From NCBI GenBank assembly GCA_041661585.1, contig JBAZUC010000028.1, forward strand, positions 1 to 9,904: a stretch of 9,904 nucleotides of DNA. The letters run 5' to 3'. The notes below the pieces were generated by a model. That model was not told the origin of the DNA. It ran no database searches and worked only from the letters and a program-made list of their open reading frames with translations. Shown one piece after another: positions 5,137 through 9,904 of the stretch. The DNA comes from JAPLXD01 sp041661585. GTDB lineage: Bacteria; Patescibacteriota; Minisyncoccia; Moranbacterales; UBA11712. Within the stretch, counting starts at the first letter, position 1, and each line of letters begins with the position of its first letter. The position numbers and the translations under genes are program-made.

Positions 5137-6240
5137 AATCGTGGGCGTCCATTTGAGCGCCTGGCCTGGTTCAAGAACTTCCACCCATATCTGTCCCGGC
5201 ACAAATTTCATTTCCTGCCCCTTGTCATCGTAGAGGAAGAGCTTGCTTGACCAGCTCGATTTGTCTTTCTTCCATCTTCCCGCGTATTCCTGCCCATTGA
5301 GATAGTAGTGCGCTTCTCCTTCCGTCACCGTGTCAAACTGCGGATCACCGATCTGGACATTGTTGTATTGGCCTTCGATCTGTTCCGATGATGCGATCAC
5401 GACCACCACATTTTTCGGCGCGTTTCTTTTTCCGTTGTTCGCGTCGACATCCGCCACGCCGCCCCAAGTTCGAAGATACGTGTTTGTCGCCGGATCATAT
5501 TCATAGCTCGCGTCATAGGGTTTCGCAAATGCAACTCGAAGCTGTCCACCCTTCCCCCGCTGATCCGCGGCGGCTTCGGCCTGGTGCGGATATCCGGCAA
5601 ACTTGTTGGTCATTTCATATCCCGCTTTTTTGATGCACTCAAGAAGCGTTGAGAACTTGGCAAATCCGTTGTCAGGCGCGGGAATACCTTCTTTTCGAAA
5701 TCCGCATTCCGACGCTTTTTTTCCAAAACTGCCGTTCAAGTCAAGATTGTCAGTCACTTTTTTGTTGAGAATATCCCCCGCGAAATGCGAACCGCCCCAG
5801 TGCACAAGGACCGCGTCCCATCCGGCGGCAAGCGCGATATAGTCGTGCCGCGTGGAGCGAATCGATCCGACTTCAGTGGGATCGTTGCAAATATACACTC
5901 CCATCATGCGCGTGATACTGGCCGTGATTGCCGGCATTTCAAGAACAAGGTCCGCGTCGGAAAATCCGCTGTCCGGACGCACGCTGAGATCCGACGCTTC
6001 CATCACCGCGATTGGGCGGCGGTTCCAATTCGCGCAAGAAAGACCCGAAAGCGGACTCACCTCTCCCGTATTCACCGGCGCGCCGCTTTCTCCTCTTGGT
6101 GCGTTGAGATTGAGCGGGCTCACTTTGCTTCCTCCGCCAAACCATCCGCGCCAATATCCAATTCCGACTATTAATATCACCACCACGACTATGGCGATGA
6201 TTTTATTTCTTTTTGACATCTCCTTGATTCTGTCCAACAT
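5134..6240 (-). CDS. Membrane-anchored DUF3048 (YerB-like) protein
   Basis: A 368-residue protein of the DUF3048 family, the group of Bacillus YerB, whose biochemical role is not established. A cytoplasmic basic stretch (1-13) leads into one hydrophobic segment (about 14-30), followed by a Gly/Ser/Pro-rich linker to about residue 65. There is no lipobox cysteine, so it is anchored by a transmembrane helix rather than as the YerB lipoprotein, with the domains outside. The N-terminal domain shows RPIAVMEASDLSVRPDSG (75-92), ADLVLEMPAITASITRMMGVY (96-116), VGSIRSTRHDYIALA (124-138) and WDAVLVHWGGS (141-151). The C-terminal domain shows YEYDPATNTYLR (246-257), KNVVVVIA (276-283) and FVPGQIWVEVL (346-356). 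ATG 6240 is taken as start; ATG 6219 (MSKRNK) directly after AAGGAG is an alternative. It follows mutM by 16 nt, with a possible TATAAA box in the gap. Confidence 0.88.
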   Translation of the reverse strand: MLDRIKEMSKRNKIIAIVVVVILIVGIGYWRGWFGGGSKVSPLNLNAPRGESGAPVNTGEVSPLSGLSCANWNRRPIAVMEASDLSVRPDSGFSDADLVLEMPAITASITRMMGVYICNDPTEVGSIRSTRHDYIALAAGWDAVLVHWGGSHFAGDILNKKVTDNLDLNGSFGKKASECGFRKEGIPAPDNGFAKFSTLLECIKKAGYEMTNKFAGYPHQAEAAADQRGKGGQLRVAFAKPYDASYEYDPATNTYLRTWGGVADVDANNGKRNAPKNVVVVIASSEQIEGQYNNVQIGDPQFDTVTEGEAHYYLNGQEYAGRWKKDKSSWSSKLFLYDDKGQEMKFVPGQIWVEVLEPGQALKWTPTI

Positions 6241-6251
6241 AGTTTTTTATA
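6241..6251 (-). promoter_or_regulatory. Possible -10 box before the DUF3048 gene
   Basis: TATAAA (6251-6246 on the minus strand) lies 5 nt before the ATG at 6240, close to the spacing seen for the PAP2-like and ruvA genes. No -35 is recognisable 16-19 nt upstream, so this may be chance in AT-rich DNA just after the mutM stop. Confidence 0.3.
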
Positions 6252-6256
6252 AATTA

Positions 6257-7117
6257 TTATTTTTGGCAAACCGGGCAGAAAAAAGTTCCTCTCTGTCCAA
6301 GTTTTATCCTTTGAATTATTGTACCACATTTGGGACATTTTTCGCCAGCCCGACGATATACTTTCAGCACTTTTTGAAAGTTCCCCGGCGCTCCCGCCGT
6401 ATCGCGATAGTCGCTGTCGGATGTTCCGCGCAATTTTATGGCTTTTTCAAGCACTTTTTTGATCGCGCAGTACAGTTTTTTTCTTTCCTCGCGCGAGACT
6501 TTGTCAGCCGGGCGCGTCGGCAAAATGCCAGCTTCAAACAGCATTTCACTCGCATAAATATTCCCAATACCGGCAAGCTTGCTTTGGTCCATCAACAGAA
6601 GTTTGACGGCTGTTTTCTTCTTATCCAAAATTTCGTCAAATGCTTCAAAAGAAAACTCCTTGCTCATCGCGTCAACTCCCAGAGATTTTATTTCGCTTAT
6701 TTTTCCAACCTTGTCCGTATCCTCCAAAATTATTTTCCCGAATTTGCGCAAATCGGAAAATTCCAGCGTCCGCCCGGACTTCAAATAAAAGATATGACGA
6801 ATATATTGATTTACTTTTTCTGAAAAATAATCCTCCCCGACTTTAGGCTTCGGACTTTCGGCTTTAGGCTTCACGAGCAAATGTCCCGTCATCTTCAAAT
6901 GAATATATACGGTTTTACCGCCTGAAAGATTCAGAAAAATATTCTTTCCGATCCGGCTGGCACTCAATATTTTTTTGCCTTTTATTTCTTTCTCGAATTT
7001 CTCGATCGGCATTCTCACTGTTTTCTTCCAATCACTCCAAAAACCGGTGATCGTATCACCCTTTATTTTCCGATTTAAGTCGTCAATGATTGTTTGAACT
7101 TCGGGAAGTTCCGGCAT
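6257..7117 (-). CDS. mutM: Formamidopyrimidine-DNA glycosylase
   Basis: MutM/Fpg removes 8-oxoguanine and formamidopyrimidines and nicks the abasic site by beta/delta elimination. In 286 residues (family about 270) it has the invariant MPELPEVQT start, in which Pro2 becomes the catalytic N-terminus and Glu3 the acid. It also has K58 in SRIGKNIFLNL, YIHLKMTGHL (71-80), LAGIGNIYASE (181-191), the loop GTSDSDYRDTAGAPGNFQKVLKVYRR (from 231), and a zinc finger Cys261-x2-Cys264-x16-Cys281-x2-Cys284 with R276 just before it. This supports Fpg over the related Nei. A Lys/Pro-rich insertion KPKAESPKPK (83-92) extends a variable loop and is coded by a short direct repeat. The start is 10 nt after the ABC ATPase stop, so co-transcription with the transporter is likely even though the functions are unrelated. 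Confidence 0.95.
   Translation of the reverse strand: MPELPEVQTIIDDLNRKIKGDTITGFWSDWKKTVRMPIEKFEKEIKGKKILSASRIGKNIFLNLSGGKTVYIHLKMTGHLLVKPKAESPKPKVGEDYFSEKVNQYIRHIFYLKSGRTLEFSDLRKFGKIILEDTDKVGKISEIKSLGVDAMSKEFSFEAFDEILDKKKTAVKLLLMDQSKLAGIGNIYASEMLFEAGILPTRPADKVSREERKKLYCAIKKVLEKAIKLRGTSDSDYRDTAGAPGNFQKVLKVYRRAGEKCPKCGTIIQRIKLGQRGTFFCPVCQK
6841..6872 (-). repeat. Direct repeat inside mutM
   Basis: CTTTAGGCTTC occurs at 6841-6851 and again at 6862-6872, a period of 21 bp or 7 codons, with a related GACTTTCGG word between. It codes for the KPKAESPKPKV stretch of MutM. The period keeps the frame, and the segment falls in a loop of variable length in the family. Confidence 0.7.
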
Positions 7118-7127
7118 AAGCGCGTCG

Positions 7128-8114
7128 CTAAGATTTATTATTATTAAATATTTTCCTTACCACATCGCTTATGTCCACTTCGTCGATCAAAATATCATCG
7201 ACCGGAAGATCCGAAGACAAAATATCGCGCGCGATATTTTTGGCTTTTTCGCGCGGGACTCGCAGCGTGATGCTATGCGATGAAAATTTATGCACTTCTC
7301 CATATTTTTCAATATCGACCTTTTTCACCCCCTCACCTTCAAAAGTAATTTTAAGAACTTTATACGGCGCATATTTTTCGATGAGACTCGCAAGATCACC
7401 GTCGTACCCGATTTTTCCTTCTTCCATAATGATTACTCTTTTGCAAAGCTCCTTCACATCTTCCATATAATGCGACGTGAGAATGATAGTTGTTTTGTTT
7501 TTCTGATTATACCGCTTGAGAAAATCCCGTATATTTTTTTGTGCCACAACATCAAGACCGATCGTCGGTTCATCAAGAAACAGAACTTTCGGCTTGTGAA
7601 GAAGCGCTGCTACGAGTTCGCATTTCATTCGTTGACCCAGCGATAATTTGCGCACCTGAACGTCAAGAATATCTTTGATACCCAAAAGATCAACCAATTC
7701 ATCCAAATTTTCTTTGAAGTCCTTGTCGGAGACTTCGTATATTTCTTTGTTCAGAATGAAACTCTCCATTGCCGGAAGATCCCACCAAAGCTGATTTTTC
7801 TGTCCCATCACGAGCGCAAATTGTTTTTGATATTGCGGTTCGCGTTTCCAAGGAGTATGCCCCAGCACTTTTGCCTCCCCGCTTGTTGGATAAAGGATCC
7901 CCGAAAGCATTTTGAGCGTTGTCGTTTTTCCTGCGCCATTGGGCCCCAAAAAACCAACTAGTTCGCCTTCGTCAATTTCAAAATTGATTTCTTTTACGGC
8001 CTTTTTATATAATTTTTCACGATGAAACAATCCTTTCACGGACGACCAAAGACCAGGCTGCTTTTTATAATATTCGTACGTTTTGCTTAAATTGCTGACT
8101 TTAATGATGGGCAT
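7128..8114 (-). CDS. ABC transporter ATP-binding protein (ABC-2 exporter type)
   Basis: Cytoplasmic ATPase of 328 residues that should power the two permeases encoded just upstream. Its motifs are Walker A GPNGAGKT (57-64), Q-loop Q105, signature LSLGQRMK (157-164), Walker B VLFLDEP (177-183) and switch His215. The family with a WWDLPA segment after the Q-loop (110-115) and a TYEYYKKQPGLWSSVKGLFHRE N-terminal insert (12-33) is the uncharacterised group usually called COG4586, which typically occurs with two permeases of the COG4587 and COG3694 type. This matches the layout here. A C-terminal domain of about 85 residues (from about 243) is likely regulatory or a permease contact. The substrate is unknown; export is inferred from the ABC-2 class. 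The start is 15 nt after the permease stop, with no Shine-Dalgarno sequence. Confidence 0.92.
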   Translation of the reverse strand: MPIIKVSNLSKTYEYYKKQPGLWSSVKGLFHREKLYKKAVKEINFEIDEGELVGFLGPNGAGKTTTLKMLSGILYPTSGEAKVLGHTPWKREPQYQKQFALVMGQKNQLWWDLPAMESFILNKEIYEVSDKDFKENLDELVDLLGIKDILDVQVRKLSLGQRMKCELVAALLHKPKVLFLDEPTIGLDVVAQKNIRDFLKRYNQKNKTTIILTSHYMEDVKELCKRVIIMEEGKIGYDGDLASLIEKYAPYKVLKITFEGEGVKKVDIEKYGEVHKFSSHSITLRVPREKAKNIARDILSSDLPVDDILIDEVDISDVVRKIFNNNKS

Positions 8115-8129
8115 AGTATTTAAAAATAT

Positions 8130-8930
8130 TTAAATTCCCACTGATTCATATTTCCGGAGTCCGAATTTCCAAAGTATCTTAATGATAACATACAAAATAA
8201 AAATCCAAAGCAATTCAACGGCAAATCCTCGCAAACCCTCGGCGAAACTTATCTTTCCGAGATAGAGCTGAACTGGGATATATATTGTATAAGCAAAAGG
8301 AAAGAAAAAAGTGGCTTTCGCGAAAAAGACCGGCAGTAAAATGATCGGAAAAAATGTTCCTGACATAAACTTTGAAAAGACTTTGAGTGAATAATAAATG
8401 CCGTGTATTTCGTTGGTCCAAAAAGCAATAAATCCTATAATGATCGACAGAAAGAGATTAATAATATAGGCGGCAATAAGCATGCAAAAAAGAAGAAAAA
8501 AAGTTGAGGGACTATGTGAAAAAATCAGCTGATCTCTAAAAAATAAAGATACTAAAATTCCTTGAACAATCACTATTCCAAGTGCAATCAATATCCGACC
8601 GATCGCAACGGCCATTATATAGCGAATATAGCTTTGCGGTTTTACCAGCAGGCTGGAAAGATTTCCTTGATGAATATCTCGAGCCACGTTCTGCTCAAAG
8701 GAGTACGTTGTCGTCAAAAAAGAAAAGAACCAGGCGAAAACCACATACGTGATCATTTCATTTGCGCTGTAGCCTTGAATCGCATCGATATTCCTGTACA
8801 CGATCGTCCAAATGACGGTGAGAGCCACGAGCTCTGCAATGTTTCCAAAGGCATAGGCGGCAATATTCAAACGATATGTGAATTGCCTTTGGATTTCGTT
8901 GTTGATAATCATCCAATATTTTTTGATCAT
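8130..8930 (-). CDS. ABC-2 family permease, downstream paralogue
   Basis: Integral membrane subunit of 266 residues with about six hydrophobic segments (near 24-45, 58-78, 104-130, 141-170, 186-212 and 236-254). HQGNLSSLLVKPQSY (87-101) fits the conserved cytoplasmic-loop pattern of the ABC2_membrane_6-type permeases, and IGFIAFWTNEIHGIYY and PVQLYLGKIS are further shared blocks. It is the same length as the upstream permease and aligns with it without gaps at about 46% identity (122 of 266 by hand), ending in the identical KYESVGI. The two probably form a heterodimeric channel with the ATPase encoded next. The start ATG overlaps the upstream gene's TGA by 4 nt (ATGA), so translation is likely coupled. 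The substrate is unknown. Confidence 0.9.
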   Translation of the reverse strand: MIKKYWMIINNEIQRQFTYRLNIAAYAFGNIAELVALTVIWTIVYRNIDAIQGYSANEMITYVVFAWFFSFLTTTYSFEQNVARDIHQGNLSSLLVKPQSYIRYIMAVAIGRILIALGIVIVQGILVSLFFRDQLIFSHSPSTFFLLFCMLIAAYIINLFLSIIIGFIAFWTNEIHGIYYSLKVFSKFMSGTFFPIILLPVFFAKATFFFPFAYTIYIPVQLYLGKISFAEGLRGFAVELLWIFILYVIIKILWKFGLRKYESVGI

Positions 8931-9727
8931 ATACCAACACTTTCATATTTTTTAAGTCCCATTTTCCAAACTACTCTTGTAGCCAGGTACAATACTGCCG
9001 CCCACGCAATTTCTATGCCTAGCCCACGCAAGCCATCCGTTATTGAAATTTTACCAAGGTATAGTTGAACAGGAAAATAAAAAGTATATATAAACGGCAA
9101 AGCTAGGCTGAAATTCAAAAATACGATGGGAAGAATATTGATCGGGAAATAAGCGCCCGACAGAAATTTTGAAAGCGTATTTAGGGAATAAAATATTCCC
9201 GAATTATCGGTTGTCCAGAAAGATATAAATCCGATCAGAATCGAGAAAAAAAGTTTAATAAAATATCCCACCATGATCATGGCTAGAAGAATAAGCCATA
9301 CAAAAATATTCTTGGAAAAAATAAAACTATCGCGAAACAGCAGGATAAGCAATATGTTCACCAAAAAAGCTACGGAAAGGGTGAAGCTAGCTCGCCCGAT
9401 CGAGAGTACAATTAGATAGTTAATATAGTTAATCGGTTTCGACAAAAAATTGGAAAGCTCTCCTTTTTGAATATGATCAGAGATGAGGGTTTCGAAACCG
9501 AAATTTGACATCAAAAAAGAAATCAGCCATCCCATGATTATATAGGTCATCATCTCTTGGAAAGTGTACCCTTTTATAATCGCCGCTTTTTGAAAAATAG
9601 CCGTCCAAATAATAATTTGAACCAAAATTTCAAAAATATTGCCGATCCGGTAGGTAAACTGATTGACTCTGTATGTCATCTGGCGCCCCCATTCGATTTT
9701 TATAATTGCTAGATATTTTTTCATCAA
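8927..9727 (-). CDS. ABC-2 family permease, upstream paralogue
   Basis: The other 266-residue membrane subunit of the transporter. Hydrophobic segments match those of the downstream permease, and the loop motif reads QKGELSNFLSKPINY (87-101). Shared blocks include FRDSFIFS (131-138), IGFISFWTTDNSGIFYSL (165-182), YFPV-QLYLGKIS (217-228) and the terminal KKYESVGI. It is the first complete gene of the transporter set and lies 38 nt after the partial gene at the right edge. The AT-rich gap contains AATAATAATAAA but no clear promoter. Its TGA stop is used within an ATGA overlap, which supports standard UGA termination in this organism. Confidence 0.9.
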   Translation of the reverse strand: MMKKYLAIIKIEWGRQMTYRVNQFTYRIGNIFEILVQIIIWTAIFQKAAIIKGYTFQEMMTYIIMGWLISFLMSNFGFETLISDHIQKGELSNFLSKPINYINYLIVLSIGRASFTLSVAFLVNILLILLFRDSFIFSKNIFVWLILLAMIMVGYFIKLFFSILIGFISFWTTDNSGIFYSLNTLSKFLSGAYFPINILPIVFLNFSLALPFIYTFYFPVQLYLGKISITDGLRGLGIEIAWAAVLYLATRVVWKMGLKKYESVGI

Positions 9728-9765
9728 TTGCCCAATTCCGCTAAATTTATTATTATTCCATTCCC

Positions 9766-9904
9766 CTAATTTTTCTTGAGAAAAATAACTGCGTAATCGT
9801 CCTCAAAAGCTTTTTTCCAATTTGAATTTTCTCTGATCACTTTCAAAAAATTCATTCCCCATGGCGTGATATCCCCCGCAGAAAAAACAATCGCATTGAA
9901 ATTA
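9766..9904 (-). CDS. C-terminal end of an unidentified protein
   Basis: An open frame enters from the right edge and ends at TAG (9768-9766). The last 45 residues are visible, including GDITPWGMNFLKVIRENSN followed by WKKAFEDDYAVIFLKKN. The tail has no membrane segment. A Trp-Lys...Asp-Asp-Tyr-Ala-Val-Ile-Phe ending of this kind recalls the soluble C-termini of polytopic glycosyltransferase-like membrane proteins, but that is only a resemblance and I do not assign a function. It is in the same direction as the ABC permeases, with a 38-nt gap, so it may be co-transcribed with them. Confidence 0.6.
   Translation of the reverse strand, partial: NFNAIVFSAGDITPWGMNFLKVIRENSNWKKAFEDDYAVIFLKKN

Noticed and set aside
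5852..6823. Long open frame (323 codons) on the plus strand opposite DUF3048 and mutM
   Set aside because: It spans two well-supported genes and their junction, and the translation is unlike any family I recognise. A shadow frame.
1..9904. UGA recoding, as in Gracilibacteria or Absconditabacteria
   Set aside because: TGA ends the upstream permease exactly at the coupled ATG of the next gene, and none of the recognised genes contains an in-frame TGA.
1..9904. CRISPR array, defence island, phage or transposase genes
   Set aside because: No regularly spaced repeat-spacer structure is present, and all recognised genes are housekeeping, envelope or transport genes. The two-copy repeats are too few and too far apart.

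Overview
The window looks like chromosomal DNA from a small-genome bacterium of the Candidate Phyla Radiation (Patescibacteria), most probably a Parcubacteria-type lineage. The clues are a Mur ligase without the usual N-terminal UDP-binding domain, a FemAB-type transferase beside it, a membrane-anchored DUF3048 protein, very tight minus-strand gene packing, and no recognisable Shine-Dalgarno sequence at any start I could check. One permease ends in TGA and overlaps the next start as TGA/ATG. This argues for the standard bacterial code and against the UGA=Gly code of Gracilibacteria and Absconditabacteria. The phylum call is an inference from gene style, not from a marker phylogeny.

Layout. 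Positions 1-260 hold no supported gene but contain a perfect 18-bp inverted repeat and the promoter of a plus-strand divergent PAP2 (DUF212) membrane protein (261-704). That gene overlaps tail-to-tail by 32 bp with a minus-strand run ruvA - femAB-like - murE-like (3597 down to 673). A 202-bp intergenic region (3598-3799) separates ruvA from the divergent rpsT (3800-4066) and is packed with GC-rich palindromes. A bidirectional terminator at 4092-4129 separates rpsT from a second minus-strand run. Read in transcription order, that run is: the tail of an unidentified protein entering from the right edge, two paralogous ABC-2 permeases, their ATPase, mutM/fpg, a DUF3048 protein and holA, which ends at 4135.

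Functionally the window mixes cell-wall synthesis (MurE-like ligase and FemAB-like transferase, perhaps with the PAP2-like protein in lipid-carrier recycling), genome maintenance (RuvA, MutM, HolA), translation (bS20) and an ABC exporter-type system of unknown substrate. Apart from the envelope pair, the neighbours look like an ordinary housekeeping patchwork. I see no defence system, CRISPR array, transposase or phage gene.

The unusual signals are non-genic. Two genes on opposite strands (PAP2-like and ruvA) share the same promoter geometry, TTGCG(A/T) - 18 nt - TATA(A/C)T - 6 nt - ATG, which predicts leaderless mRNAs. Short repeats also recur at odd places: a 31-nt repeat inserted twice, in the same frame, inside the FemAB-like gene; a 22-nt repeat that contains the stop codon of two unrelated genes; a repeat-coded Lys/Pro-rich loop in MutM; and a palindrome block whose edge supplies the ruvA -35 box. 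Together they suggest a genome seeded with short mobile or recombinogenic words that coding regions tolerate.
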